A stretch of 64,000 nucleotides of DNA from Chitinimonas taiwanensis DSM 18899 (GCF_900119825.1 NZ_FPKR01000011.1:62001-126000), one strand, 5' to 3'. Shown: positions 8,061-16,798, numbered from the stretch's first letter. The notes: generated from the letters alone by a model not told the origin. Made by a program: numbers and translations.

Positions 8061-9470
8061 ATGTCCACGCATACCCATCTCATCCTGCATCTGGGGCTGG
8101 GCTCCTTTCATCGTGCCCATCAGGCGGTCTATCTGCATGCGCTGCAGGCAAGCGGCGACCGGCGCTGGGCGCTGGCCGGCGGCAATATCCGCCCCGATAT
8201 GCCCGAGACGATCGCGGCCCTGATCGCCCAACACGGTGCTTACACGCTGGAGACGGTGTCGGCTGCCGGTCAGCGCAGCTACACACGCATCACCGCCCTG
8301 CAGCAGGTACTGCCTTATACGCCCGATCTGGCCGCGCTGATCTGGCTGGGGGCCGACCCGGCCACGCGCATTCTGTCCTTCACGGTCACTGAGGCTGGCT
8401 ACTACCTCGACAACCGCCATCAGCTCGATGCCAGCCAGGCCGATATCCAGGCCGACCTGGCCGCCGCCCGAGCGGGCCGTGCCGGCAGCACCTTGTATGG
8501 CGCGCTGAGCGCCATCTTGCGCGCGCGTCGTGCCGCAGCAGCGGGGCCGATCACCCTGCTCAATTGCGACAATCTGCAGCACAACGGCAGCCGTGCCCGC
8601 GGTGGCCTGCTGCAGTTCCTGGAACTCGCGGGCGAGACTGAGTTGGCCGAATGGGTGAGCCGCAACACGGCCAGCCCGAATGCGATGGTCGACCGTATCA
8701 CACCGCGCCCCACGCCTGCGGTACGCGAGCGCGTGCTGGCCGCCACTGGTGTGGACGACGCGGCGGCGCTGATGAGCGAGGACTTCATCCAGTGGGTGAT
8801 CGAGGATGACTTTATTGCCGGCCGGCCCGACTGGGAGCGGGTTGGCGTGGAGATGGTCGCTTCGGTGCAGCCCTATGAGGAGGCCAAGCTGCGCCTGCTC
8901 AATGCCACCCATAGCTGCATCGCCTGGGCCGGCACGCTGCTCGGTTTGCACTATATCCACGAGGGCACCCAGCATGCGGCGATCCGCCAGCTCGCTTACG
9001 ACTATGTGAGCGAGGACACGATTCCGGTGCTCGATACCCCTGCGCAGCCGAGCCCGCTCGATCTGCATGCCTACCGCGACAAGGTGCTCGAGCGCTTCGC
9101 CAACCCGGCGATTGCCGATACCAATCAGCGCGTGGCCATGGATGGCTTTGCCAAGATCCCCGGCTTTATCGCCCCCACGCTGCGCGAACGGCTGGCACGC
9201 GGTGAGTCGATTGCCTGCGTGGCCATGCTGCCTGCGCTCTTCCTGGCTTTTTTGCAGCGCTGGCATGCCGGCGCGCTCAGCTATCGCTATCAGGATCAGG
9301 CCATGGACCCGGCAGCTGCCCAGGCGATCTGTACGGCGCCCGACCCGGTGGCCGCTTTTGCGGCCGATACCACGCTATGGGGTGAGCTGGCCGGTGATGC
9401 ACGCCTGCTGGCGGCCTTGCGCCTGGCCAGCCAGCGCGTAGAAGCCTTCGTGGCGGAGCAGCGCGCATGA
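8061..9470 (+). CDS. dalD: D-arabinitol 4-dehydrogenase (mannitol dehydrogenase family)
   Basis: A polyol-specific long-chain dehydrogenase that oxidises D-arabinitol to D-xylulose with NAD. Related enzymes also accept mannitol. The 469-residue protein follows Klebsiella DalD over its whole length as I recall it. Landmarks are LGLGSFHRAHQAVYLH at the N-terminus, TVTEAGYYLD, LLNCDNLQHNG, the family signature PNAMVDRITPRP, the Lys/Asn active-site region EEAKLRLLNATHSCIAWAG, and DTNQRVAMDGFAKIP. D-xylulose would be phosphorylated by the xylulokinase two genes downstream. Family membership is certain. The preference for arabinitol over mannitol is inferred from similarity and the xylB neighbour. 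Confidence 0.85.
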   Translation: MSTHTHLILHLGLGSFHRAHQAVYLHALQASGDRRWALAGGNIRPDMPETIAALIAQHGAYTLETVSAAGQRSYTRITALQQVLPYTPDLAALIWLGADPATRILSFTVTEAGYYLDNRHQLDASQADIQADLAAARAGRAGSTLYGALSAILRARRAAAAGPITLLNCDNLQHNGSRARGGLLQFLELAGETELAEWVSRNTASPNAMVDRITPRPTPAVRERVLAATGVDDAAALMSEDFIQWVIEDDFIAGRPDWERVGVEMVASVQPYEEAKLRLLNATHSCIAWAGTLLGLHYIHEGTQHAAIRQLAYDYVSEDTIPVLDTPAQPSPLDLHAYRDKVLERFANPAIADTNQRVAMDGFAKIPGFIAPTLRERLARGESIACVAMLPALFLAFLQRWHAGALSYRYQDQAMDPAAAQAICTAPDPVAAFAADTTLWGELAGDARLLAALRLASQRVEAFVAEQRA

Positions 9471-10252
9471 GCGCCCGTCTGCATGGCAAGCATGCGCTGC
9501 TGACCGGTGCCGCGGGTGGCATTGGGCTTTCAGTGGCACGCGCCTACCTGGCCCAAGGCGCGCGCTGCACGGTGGCGGACATCGGCGCCCAGCCCAGCGC
9601 GGCATTGGCTGAACTACTTGCTGAATACCCGCAGGCATTGCACTACCAGCCCACTGACATCACCCAGCTTGAGCAGATTGACGCACTGATTGCCGCTGCC
9701 GAGACACGCTTCGGTGCGCTAAGCACGCTATTCAACAACGCTGCGGTTTTCGATATGGCCCCGCTGCTGGAAAGCCATGAGGCGATGTATGAGCGCCTGT
9801 TCGCGGTCAATGTGAAGGGTGCCTTCTTCGTCATGCAGAAGGTGCTGGCGCGCATGGTGGCGCAGGGCACGCGCGGCGCGATCATCAATATGGCGTCCCA
9901 GGCCGGTCGGCGCGGCGAAGCGCTGGTGTCGCATTACTGCGCGAGCAAGGCCGCCATCATCAGCTATACGCAAAGTGCCGCGCTGGCGATGGCGCCGCAT
10001 GGCATACGCGTGAATGGCATTGCACCGGGCGTAATCGCCACACCGATGTGGCAGCATGTGGATGCCCTGTTCGCGCGCTACGAGAACCTGCCGCTGGGCG
10101 AAAAGCAGCGCCAGGTGGGGGCGGCCGTGCCGCTCGGCCATATGGGCGCGCCGGACGATATCTGCGGCGCGGCCGTGTTCCTGGCCAGTGACGAGGCTGG
10201 CTATATCACCGCGCAGACACTGAATGTGGATGGCGGTAATGTGATGTCCTGA
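9467..10252 (+). CDS. smoS: SmoS-like sorbitol (L-iditol) 2-dehydrogenase, SDR family
   Basis: A short-chain dehydrogenase expected to oxidise D-sorbitol to D-fructose (and galactitol to D-tagatose) with NAD. The 261 residues show the cofactor motif TGAAGGIG (about 12-19), NNAAVFD, the catalytic Ser in INMASQAGRRGEALVSHYCASKAA with YxxxK, and the C-terminal NVDGGNVMS that is shared with Rhodobacter SmoS. The start overlaps the dalD stop (ATGA, 9467-9470), showing coupled translation. No fructokinase gene accompanies it in the window, so its fructose product must be handled elsewhere. Confidence 0.85.
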   Translation: MSARLHGKHALLTGAAGGIGLSVARAYLAQGARCTVADIGAQPSAALAELLAEYPQALHYQPTDITQLEQIDALIAAAETRFGALSTLFNNAAVFDMAPLLESHEAMYERLFAVNVKGAFFVMQKVLARMVAQGTRGAIINMASQAGRRGEALVSHYCASKAAIISYTQSAALAMAPHGIRVNGIAPGVIATPMWQHVDALFARYENLPLGEKQRQVGAAVPLGHMGAPDDICGAAVFLASDEAGYITAQTLNVDGGNVMS

Positions 10253-10261
10253 TTGCCGTTT

Positions 10262-11206
10262 ATGCCGCTGACCATGCCCCAGAACCTTGTCATTCCGCGC
10301 CGCATCAAGCCCGAGCTGGAAATCGATGCCGGCCGCTCCAGCGACCTTGGCTACGAGGCGCAGAGCGAGGCCGGCTCGATCCGCTGCCTGGCGCACGGCT
10401 ATCCGACGCCGCTGGCGCGCTGGCACTGCCATGATGAGTACGAGTTACACCTGATTACCGCTACCTCGGGCAAGGTTTTCGTGGGCGACTGGATAGGGCA
10501 GTTCCAGCCCGGTCAGCTGGTGCTGACCGGGCCGCGCCTGCCGCATAACTGGGTGAGCATGGATCTGCCCGAGGGCGGCGTGCTCGAGCGCGATCTGGTC
10601 ATTCAGTTCCCGCATGCGCTGATCGAGGCCGGCAGCCGCAGCATTCCCGAATTGCGCGAGGTGCTGCCCATGCTCGAGCGCGCCAAGCACGGCATCGAGT
10701 TCTTCGGCCTGCATGAGCTGGCGCGCGAGCACTGGCTGCGCATCAAGGCCACGCGCGGGCTGACCCGCTTCGGTGCCTTCTGCGTGCTGATGAGCGAGCT
10801 GGCACGCTGCCCCGACTACCGACTGCTGTCCAGCGCGCGCCTGCAAAGCCAGGATGATGACGATCAGCTCGAGCAGATCAATCGCATCGTGAACCGGATC
10901 ACCGATCATCTGGCTGACCCGCTCTCGGCTGCCGAGCTGGCCGATGAGCTGGGTATGAGCCAGAGCCGTTTCTCGCGCTTTTTCCGCCGCGCCACCGGCA
11001 ATACCTTTACCGACTTCATCAACCATGTGCGCGTCAACCGCGCCTGCCAGCTGCTGATGGAGTCCGAACGCCTGATCACCGACATCGGTTACGAAGTCGG
11101 CTTCAACAATATCGCCAACTTCAATCGGCGCTTCCTCGACATCAAGGGCATGACGCCGCGCGAATTCCGCCGCCAGGCTACGCGCCGCTTCGGTCCGCAA
11201 AAGTGA
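10262..11206 (+). CDS. AraC-family regulator of the polyol operon
   Basis: A 314-residue AraC/XylS regulator with an N-terminal cupin-like sensing domain (residues about 35-120, WHCHDEYELHLIT) and a C-terminal double helix-turn-helix (LADELGMSQSRFSRFFRR and ITDIGYEVGFNNIANFNRRF). It sits inside the operon between smoS and xylB and resembles MtlR, the mannitol/arabinitol-responsive activator of Pseudomonas polyol operons. It probably controls the promoter upstream of smoE. A TTG at 10253 also begins this frame, but ATG at 10262 or 10274 is more likely. Confidence 0.85.
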   Translation: MPLTMPQNLVIPRRIKPELEIDAGRSSDLGYEAQSEAGSIRCLAHGYPTPLARWHCHDEYELHLITATSGKVFVGDWIGQFQPGQLVLTGPRLPHNWVSMDLPEGGVLERDLVIQFPHALIEAGSRSIPELREVLPMLERAKHGIEFFGLHELAREHWLRIKATRGLTRFGAFCVLMSELARCPDYRLLSSARLQSQDDDDQLEQINRIVNRITDHLADPLSAAELADELGMSQSRFSRFFRRATGNTFTDFINHVRVNRACQLLMESERLITDIGYEVGFNNIANFNRRFLDIKGMTPREFRRQATRRFGPQK

Positions 11207-11212
11207 GTTTGC

Positions 11213-12667
11213 ATGTATCTGGGCATCGACCTTGGCACCTCCGGCCTCAAACTGCTGCTGCTGGATGCTGAGCAGCGCATCATCGCCACGGCCGACGCGC
11301 CGCTGAGCGCACAGCAGCCGCAGCAGGGCTGGAGCGAGCAGGACCCGCAAGCCTGGTGGGCCGGGTTGGAGCTGGCGGTGGCGGCTTTGCGCCACCAGGC
11401 GCCCGCGGCCTGGCAGGCGGTATGCGCGATAGGCCTCTCGGGCCAGATGCATGGCGCGGTGTTGCTGGATGCGCGCGACCAGGTCCTGCGCCCGGCCATT
11501 CTGTGGAATGACGGCCGTGCGGCACTGGAATGCGCGGAGCTTGAGCAGGCGGTGCCTGATTCGCGCCGCATCAGCGGCAATCTGGCCATGCCCGGCTTTA
11601 CCGCACCTAAGCTGTGCTGGCTGCGCAAGCACGAAGCCGCGCTGTTCGCCCGTATCCGCAAGGTGTTGCTGCCCAAGGATTGGTTGCGTCTGCAACTGTG
11701 CGGCGAGGCGATCAGCGAGATGTCGGATGCTTCGGGTACGCTGTGGCTGGATGTCGGCGCGCGGCGCTGGAGCGCGACCATGCTGGCCGCCTGCGGGCTG
11801 GATGAGACGCAGATGCCACGCTTGGTGGAGGGTAGTAGCCTGAGCGGTACGCTGCGCACCGAGCTGGCTAGGCGCTGGGGCCTGCCGCCCGGCGTCAAGC
11901 TGGCGGGTGGGGCGGGCGACAATGCCGCCAGTGCCATCGGCATCGGCGCGGTGGCGCCTGGACAGGGTTTTATCTCGCTCGGCACCTCGGGCGTGGCCTT
12001 CCTGGTCAGCGATGGTTTTCGCCCTGCACCGGCCCAGGCCGTGCATGCCTTTGCCCATGCCTTGCCAGCCAGTTGGCACCAGATGGCGGTCATGCTGAGT
12101 GCCGCCAGTGCATTCGGCTGGGTCAGCCGGCTGACTGGCAGCGCCGATGCCGTCAGCCTGGCCGCCCAGGTTGCGCAACTGCCTATCGCAGACCGCGAAC
12201 GCGCGCCGCTGTTTCTGCCCTACCTGAGCGGTGAGCGCACACCACATAACAATGCCGCTGCCAGCGGCGTGTTCATCGGCCTGCGTCATGAGCATGATGC
12301 GGCGGCGCTCGGCTATGCGGTCATGGAAGGGGTCGGTTTTGGCCTGCTTGATGGCATGCAGGCCATGGGGCAGGCGGGTCCGGGCGAGGCGCTGGCCCTG
12401 GTCGGCGGTGGTGCACGCAGCAGCGCCTGGGGGCAGTTACTGGCCGCGCAGCTCGGGCGTCCGCTATACCGGCCCGAGCATGCGCCGGTGGCGGCGGCCC
12501 TGGGCGCCGCAAGGCTGGCCTGGCTGGCCGATGGGGGCGAGCTTGCACAGGTCTGCCCGCCCAGCGGGGGCGAGTTGCTGCAGCCCGATGCGAGCATGCA
12601 AGCGATGCTGCAGGCGCGCCATGCGCGCTATCAGGCGCTCTACCTGGCGCTACGCGCGCATTTCTAA
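11213..12667 (+). CDS. xylB: Xylulokinase
   Basis: FGGY-family kinase that converts D-xylulose to D-xylulose 5-phosphate, feeding the pentose phosphate pathway. The 484 residues begin with the phosphate-1 motif GIDLGTSGLKLLLLD, then GLSGQMHGAVLLD, ILWNDGRA, the catalytic aspartate in GGAGDNAASAIGIG, SLGTSGVAF, LPYLSGERTPHN and the adenosine motif LVGGGARSSAWGQLLA. It lies 6 bp after the AraC gene and ends the operon before a hairpin terminator. Together with DalD it forms a complete route from D-arabinitol to central metabolism. Confidence 0.94.
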   Translation: MYLGIDLGTSGLKLLLLDAEQRIIATADAPLSAQQPQQGWSEQDPQAWWAGLELAVAALRHQAPAAWQAVCAIGLSGQMHGAVLLDARDQVLRPAILWNDGRAALECAELEQAVPDSRRISGNLAMPGFTAPKLCWLRKHEAALFARIRKVLLPKDWLRLQLCGEAISEMSDASGTLWLDVGARRWSATMLAACGLDETQMPRLVEGSSLSGTLRTELARRWGLPPGVKLAGGAGDNAASAIGIGAVAPGQGFISLGTSGVAFLVSDGFRPAPAQAVHAFAHALPASWHQMAVMLSAASAFGWVSRLTGSADAVSLAAQVAQLPIADRERAPLFLPYLSGERTPHNNAAASGVFIGLRHEHDAAALGYAVMEGVGFGLLDGMQAMGQAGPGEALALVGGGARSSAWGQLLAAQLGRPLYRPEHAPVAAALGAARLAWLADGGELAQVCPPSGGELLQPDASMQAMLQARHARYQALYLALRAHF

Positions 12668-12708
12668 TGCAGCGAGCGCTCGGGGAGTGCGCAAAAAAAG
12701 CACAAAGA

Positions 12709-12740
12709 AAAAGCCCGCTTCGGCAACGAAGCGGGCTTTT
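12709..12740. terminator. Bidirectional terminator between xylB and the tRNA operon
   Basis: A perfect 14-bp stem (12709-12722 with 12727-12740, GCAA tetraloop) is flanked by A-runs and T-runs. It ends the plus-strand polyol operon and lies directly after the last tRNA of the minus-strand operon. Confidence 0.9.
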
Positions 12741-12746
12741 CTGTGG

Positions 12747-12822
12747 TGGCGTCCCCACGGGGATTCGAACCCCGGTAGTCACCGTGAAAGGGTGGTGTCC
12801 TAGGCCTCTAGACGATGGGGAC
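12747..12822 (-). tRNA. tRNA-Glu (TTC), copy 1
   Basis: 76 nt including encoded CCA. The reverse strand begins GTCCCCATCG and folds as a standard cloverleaf with the acceptor pair GTCCCCA/TGGGGAC, anticodon loop CTTTCAC (anticodon TTC) and T-arm GGTTCGAATCC. It is identical to the copy at 13032-13107 and is the last gene of the four-tRNA operon, just before the terminator. Confidence 0.97.
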
Positions 12823-12867
12823 TTAGCCTATCGATCAATCAGTGTGGGGCTGATCAATCTTATTTCT

Positions 12868-12943
<76 letters not shown>

Positions 12944-13031
12944 AAGATACTGCTTGCAACTTGCGTTGCGCATCAGGCTGATCTTACTGTGACGCCGCCT
13001 GATGGCGAAACCGGCGAACCGATTTCTGTGG

Positions 13032-13107
13032 TGGCGTCCCCACGGGGATTCGAACCCCGGTAGTCACCGTGAAAGGGTGGTGTCCTAGGCCTCTAGACGA
13101 TGGGGAC
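13032..13107 (-). tRNA. tRNA-Glu (TTC), copy 2
   Basis: Same sequence as the copy at 12747-12822, 285 bp away. It lies between the two tRNA-Ala genes in the transcript order Ala-Glu-Ala-Glu. The anticodon is TTC. Confidence 0.97.
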
Positions 13108-13151
13108 TTAGCCTATTGATGTGGCGGTTTGCACCGCTGCATCGAATTCTG

Positions 13152-13227
<76 letters not shown>

Positions 13228-13269
13228 ACTCGGGCTTCGCTGCGGTGATGCTGCGGCGAAGAGACGCGC

Positions 13270-13298
13270 ATCATAAGGAGCTTGTTATGACTTGTAAA
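13270..13298 (-). promoter_or_regulatory. Sigma-70 promoter of the tRNA operon
   Basis: On the minus strand TTTACA and TATGAT are separated by exactly 17 bp, followed by a GC-rich discriminator (GCGCGTC) typical of stringently controlled stable-RNA promoters. It lies just after the bamD stop codon and directly precedes the tRNAs. Confidence 0.85.
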
Positions 13299-13315
13299 GC
13301 CCCTTTTTCAAAAAA

Positions 13316-14104
13316 TCACCACAACTTCCACCACGCCACATCGCCGACCACCTTTTCTTCGCTGAGCTGGCTTTGCGGATAGTTCTTGGCGATCACGCGG
13401 CGCGTGTCGTCGCGCAGCTCCTGCTGGCCGAGGCGGTCGTAGGAGGCGGCCATCACGAATAGCGCCTTCTCGACGCGGTCGGTGTTGCTGTAGTTCTCCA
13501 GCACGCTCTTGGCGCGGTTGGCGGCAGCGAGGTAAGCGCCACGCTTGAAGTAGTAGCTGGCCACGTGCAGCTCGTGGTCGGCGAGGGCCACCACCAGGAA
13601 GGCCATGCGGTCGCGCGCATCAGGCGTGTAGCGGCTGTTCGGGAAGCGGCTGACCAGATCGCGGAAGGCCTCGAAGGATTCGCGCGCCGATTTCGGATCG
13701 CGCTCGGCCATATCCTGCTTGGACAGGCTGGCGAACAGGCTGCGGTCTTCGATGAAGTTGACCAGGCCCTTCAGATAGAGCGCGTAATCGACATTCGGAT
13801 GGGTCGGGTGCTGCTTGAGGAAGCGGTCGATGGCGGCCAGCGCCAGTTCCGGTTCCTGGTCCTTGAAGTTGGCATAGGCGACTTCCAGCTCGGCCTGTTG
13901 CGCGTACTTGCCATAGGGATAGCGCGCCTGCAGGGTCTCGAACAGCTTGACCGCACGGTTGTAATTGCCGCTGTCCATTTCCGACTTGGCTTCGCTGTAC
14001 AGCTCTTCCACGCTGGGGCCGGCGTTCTCCGCATCGGGTTTGGGTGTGCCCGCGCAAGCCGAGAGCAGTAGGGCGGCGGTGAGTAACGTTACAATGCGCT
14101 TCAT
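13316..14104 (-). CDS. bamD: Outer-membrane assembly lipoprotein BamD
   Basis: Essential lipoprotein of the BAM complex, which inserts beta-barrel proteins into the outer membrane. The 262-residue precursor has a lipobox LSAC with the lipidated Cys17, followed by TPR-like repeats (SVEELYSEAKSEMDSGNYNRAVKLFE, YAQQAELEVAYANFKDQE, and DARDRMAFLVVALADHELHVASYYFKRGAYLAA). Length and repeats match the family. The start codon overlaps the start of divergent rluD by two bases. A TATAAT box lies inside rluD at 14131-14136 in the orientation of bamD, and GGAG precedes the start. No terminator separates it from the downstream tRNA promoter. Confidence 0.96.
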   Translation of the reverse strand: MKRIVTLLTAALLLSACAGTPKPDAENAGPSVEELYSEAKSEMDSGNYNRAVKLFETLQARYPYGKYAQQAELEVAYANFKDQEPELALAAIDRFLKQHPTHPNVDYALYLKGLVNFIEDRSLFASLSKQDMAERDPKSARESFEAFRDLVSRFPNSRYTPDARDRMAFLVVALADHELHVASYYFKRGAYLAAANRAKSVLENYSNTDRVEKALFVMAASYDRLGQQELRDDTRRVIAKNYPQSQLSEEKVVGDVAWWKLW

Positions 14105-15080
14105 GGAACACTCCGATATCGAAGCCGAGGATTATAGCGAGTCGGACGCGCTCGTACGCGTCACGCTGCCAAGGAATAACAGTGGCGGCCGTTTTGATGC
14201 GGCGCTGGCTGCCGTATTAAGCGACTACTCGCGCAGCCGCCTGGTGCGCTGGATGGACGAAGGCCGCATCCTGCTCGATGGCAAGCCGGCCAGCCCGAAA
14301 ACCCGCGTCTGGGGCGGCGAGACGGTCGAGGTGATGACCGAACCCGATCCCGAGGAGGTGGCTTACCGCGCCGAGCCAGTGGATTTCCCGCTTGTCTACG
14401 AAGATGCAACGCTGCTGGTCATCGACAAGCCAGCCGGCCTGGTGGTTCACCCGGCGGCCGGAAATTGGTCGGGAACCCTGCTCAACGGCCTGTTGTATCG
14501 CTACCCCGACCTCGCCGGTGTACCGCGCGCCGGCATCGTGCACCGGTTGGATAAGGACACCAGCGGGCTGATGGTGGTGGCGCGTACCTTGAAGGCGCAG
14601 ACCGATCTGGTGCGCCAGCTGCAGGCGCGCACGGTCAAGCGCCACTATCTGGCCATTGCCCAGGGCGTGCTCAAGCGCGATGGCAGCGTGAATGCCCCGA
14701 TCGGGCGCGACCCGCGCAATCGCCTCAAGATGGCGGTGGTGGAGAACGGCAAGCCGGCGCTCACCCATTACAGCGTGATCGAGACCTTTGCGCGCCATAC
14801 CTTGGTCGAATGCCGGTTGGAAACCGGCCGCACCCATCAGATCCGTGTGCATATGGCCCATCTTGGTCATGCGCTGGCGGCCGACCCCGTATATGGCGGC
14901 AAGCCCGGCCTGCTGTCCGATGAACTCAAAGCCGTGCTGGCCGCCTTTGACCGCCAGGCGCTGCATGCGGCCAAGCTGGCCCTGGTTCACCCCGACAGCG
15001 GTGACGTGCAGCAATGGGAAAGCCCACTGCCCGAGGATATGCAGCAACTGATCGCGCAACTGCGCAAGGAAGTGGCATGA
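14103..15080 (+). CDS. rluD: 23S rRNA pseudouridine(1911/1915/1917) synthase
   Basis: RluD modifies helix 69 of 23S rRNA and is needed for ribosome maturation. The product (325 residues) has an N-terminal S4 RNA-binding domain (FDAALAAVLSDYSRSRLVRWMDEGRI). The catalytic domain has Asp150 in HRLDKDTSGLMVVAR, then RTHQIRVHMAHLGHA. ATG at 14103 overlaps the divergent bamD ATG (CATG palindrome); ATG at 14094 is an alternative. It is the conserved neighbour of bamD and pgeF in many proteobacteria and overlaps pgeF by ATGA at 15077-15080. Confidence 0.95.
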   Translation: MEHSDIEAEDYSESDALVRVTLPRNNSGGRFDAALAAVLSDYSRSRLVRWMDEGRILLDGKPASPKTRVWGGETVEVMTEPDPEEVAYRAEPVDFPLVYEDATLLVIDKPAGLVVHPAAGNWSGTLLNGLLYRYPDLAGVPRAGIVHRLDKDTSGLMVVARTLKAQTDLVRQLQARTVKRHYLAIAQGVLKRDGSVNAPIGRDPRNRLKMAVVENGKPALTHYSVIETFARHTLVECRLETGRTHQIRVHMAHLGHALAADPVYGGKPGLLSDELKAVLAAFDRQALHAAKLALVHPDSGDVQQWESPLPEDMQQLIAQLRKEVA

Positions 15081-15820
15081 ACAACTGGATGACGGCTGCG
15101 TTGCAGCCCGACTGGCCGGCACCGGTCAATATCCGCGCCTGCATGACGACGCGGCTAGGTGGCTTGAGCCTCGCGCCCTATGCGAGTCTGAACCTGGGCG
15201 ATCATGTTGGCGACGTGCCGGCCACGGTAGCGGCCAACCGCGCTCTGCTGCGTGCCCAGCTACCGGCCGAGCCGGCCTGGCTCAAGCAGGTACATGGCAT
15301 CGCGGTCGTGGATGCCGCTGCGCCCGATCTGGGCGTGCCGGAGGCCGATGCCTCGGTGAGCCGTGTGGCGGGCGCGGTGTGCGTGGTAATGACCGCAGAT
15401 TGCCTGCCCGTGCTGTTTACCCGCCGTGACGGCATGGCGGTGGGCGCCGCGCATGCAGGCTGGCGCGGTCTGCATGCTGGCGTGCTGGAGGCGACCGCGG
15501 CGCGGCTGGGCGACGGCCATGAGCTGATGGCCTGGCTAGGACCCGCCATTGGCCCCGCTGCCTTTGAAGTGGGCGAGGAGGTGCGTGCCGCGTTTCTGGC
15601 CCACGATGGGGCGGCAGCTGCGGCGTTTCGCCCTGGCAAGGCGGCCGGTAAATGGTGGGCCGACATCTATCTACTGGCGCGCCAGCGCTTGGCGGCCATC
15701 GGCATCCAGCAGGTGTATGGCGGCGGCTTGTGTACGGTGAGCGATGCGGCGCGCTTCTTTTCCTACCGGCGCGAGCAGACCACTGGGCGTATGGCGGCGC
15801 TGATCTGGCGTACCGCCTGA
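15077..15820 (+). CDS. pgeF: PgeF/YfiH family multicopper-like peptidoglycan-editing or purine phosphorylase enzyme
   Basis: Cytoplasmic protein of the YfiH/LACC1 family. E. coli YfiH is described as editing UDP-MurNAc-L-Ser, and family members also act as purine nucleoside phosphorylases. The 247 residues contain TTRLGGLSLAPYASLNLG, QVHG, VMTADCLPVLF (metal-binding Cys), GAAHAGWRGL (metal-binding His), WLGPAIGPAAFEVG and a final YGGGLCTVSDAARFFSYRR. The start is fixed by the ATGA overlap with rluD, the usual neighbour. The gene ends 12 bp before a terminator. Confidence 0.92.
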   Translation: MNNWMTAALQPDWPAPVNIRACMTTRLGGLSLAPYASLNLGDHVGDVPATVAANRALLRAQLPAEPAWLKQVHGIAVVDAAAPDLGVPEADASVSRVAGAVCVVMTADCLPVLFTRRDGMAVGAAHAGWRGLHAGVLEATAARLGDGHELMAWLGPAIGPAAFEVGEEVRAAFLAHDGAAAAAFRPGKAAGKWWADIYLLARQRLAAIGIQQVYGGGLCTVSDAARFFSYRREQTTGRMAALIWRTA

Positions 15821-15832
15821 GCGGCCAAGACC

Positions 15833-15868
15833 AAAGAAAACGGCAACCCGCGGGTTGCCGTTTTCTTT
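15833..15868. terminator. Bidirectional terminator between pgeF and the zinc-ribbon gene
   Basis: An 18+18 bp perfect palindrome (15833-15850 with 15851-15868) is A-rich on its left side and T-rich on its right. It serves plus-strand pgeF and the end of the minus-strand zinc operon. Confidence 0.9.
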
Positions 15869-15884
15869 GCTGGCGCTGCTGCGC

Positions 15885-16175
15885 TCAGTCGAACAACTCT
15901 TCCAGAAAGCTCTTCTTGCGATAGGGCTTGTGGCCGTAATGCTTGTCATAGCCCTTGTCGTAGTGCTGCGGCGCGTGGCTGCGTTCGTCGCGGTAGACCG
16001 GCGCGGCCGGAGCGGCTTGTGGGCTGGGGGCCGATTCCTGGCGGCTGCGCTCGATGATCTTGTCGAGCTCGCCGCGATCAAGCCAGACGCCACGGCATTG
16101 CGGGCAATAGTCGATCTCGACACCGGCGCGCTCGCTCATCACCAGCGCGGTTTCCTTGCAGACGGGGCAGTGCAT
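15885..16175 (-). CDS. Small zinc-ribbon protein (zf-TFIIB family)
   Basis: A 96-residue cytoplasmic protein with a TFIIB-type zinc ribbon at the N-terminus: CPVCKETAL (Cys3, Cys6) and IDYCPQCRGVWLDRGEL with a second Cys pair. A proline/alanine linker and a His/Tyr/Lys-rich tail (HAPQHYDKGYDKHYGHKPYRKKS) ending in FLEELFD follow. The function of this common family is unknown. The start at 16175 has GGAG six bases upstream; a TTG at 16187 is less likely. It is 82 bp after the DUF3299 gene, so it may be the last gene of zinc operon I. Confidence 0.82.
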   Translation of the reverse strand: MHCPVCKETALVMSERAGVEIDYCPQCRGVWLDRGELDKIIERSRQESAPSPQAAPAAPVYRDERSHAPQHYDKGYDKHYGHKPYRKKSFLEELFD

Positions 16176-16257
16176 GCTGAGCTCCAAGCATAAATTAGCA
16201 ATGCTGGCTCAGACCGGCTCGGCGCATGTCGGTTCCCCGGCTTGCAAGCGGGCAGTA

Positions 16258-16782
16258 CTAGCTGAGCGGCTTGGCTTCGGTGATCCGGTAGTAAAGCCCC
16301 ATTGGGTCGTTCTGCAGGATTTCGAACTTGCCGCTCAGCGTGATCGGCTCGTAGCCGTATTTGATCGGCACGCTGGCCTTCACTTCGATGACCGAGTCCG
16401 GCCCGCCCGGCAGGCAGAATGCGCAGCTCGGTGGGCTGGCGGTCAGGATGAAGTGGCTCTGCTTCTCGGTCATGCTCAGTGGCAGCATGAAGCCCTGCAG
16501 CTTGACGGTCTTCTTCTGCAACGCGCTGATGCCCTTGTCAAAGCGCGGCACCATGCGCTGGCCCTGCTGCACCGATTCAATCTGCGCCAACAGGCGCCAG
16601 GACACGAAGCCCGCGCGCTCGGGCAGGCTGGGGCCACCAGCCGGTGTGACGCCGAAAGCGGCGCCGTTCTTGGGCGCGGGGCCAGGCGGCAGACTGGACG
16701 GGTCGGCCGCGGAGACCAGATTGCTGCTGATCAGGATGGCCAGACTGAGAAGCGGGTTCGAGAACATGCGGCGAACTTTCAT
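16258..16782 (-). CDS. Periplasmic DUF3299 protein linked to a zinc ABC system
   Basis: A 174-residue exported protein with a signal peptide (residues 1-25, ending VSA/AD). The DUF3299 core has VKLQGFMLPLSMTEKQSHFILTAS, PSCAFCLPGGPDSVIEVKA with two cysteines, and ITLSGKFEI. The function of the family is not established. It occurs beside a MacB-like ABC pair in Pseudomonas aeruginosa (PA4063-PA4066, a Zur-regulated operon), which is the same arrangement as here. It lies 16 bp after the PepSY-like gene in the direction of transcription. A role in zinc or metalloprotein handling is inferred from context. Confidence 0.8.
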   Translation of the reverse strand: MKVRRMFSNPLLSLAILISSNLVSAADPSSLPPGPAPKNGAAFGVTPAGGPSLPERAGFVSWRLLAQIESVQQGQRMVPRFDKGISALQKKTVKLQGFMLPLSMTEKQSHFILTASPPSCAFCLPGGPDSVIEVKASVPIKYGYEPITLSGKFEILQNDPMGLYYRITEAKPLS

Positions 16783-16798
16783 GGTGTGAGTCAGCAGC

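Noticed and set aside
13965-14102. N-terminal extension of RluD
   Set aside because: These codons are antisense to the start of bamD and show no RluD similarity. The S4 domain begins after 14103.
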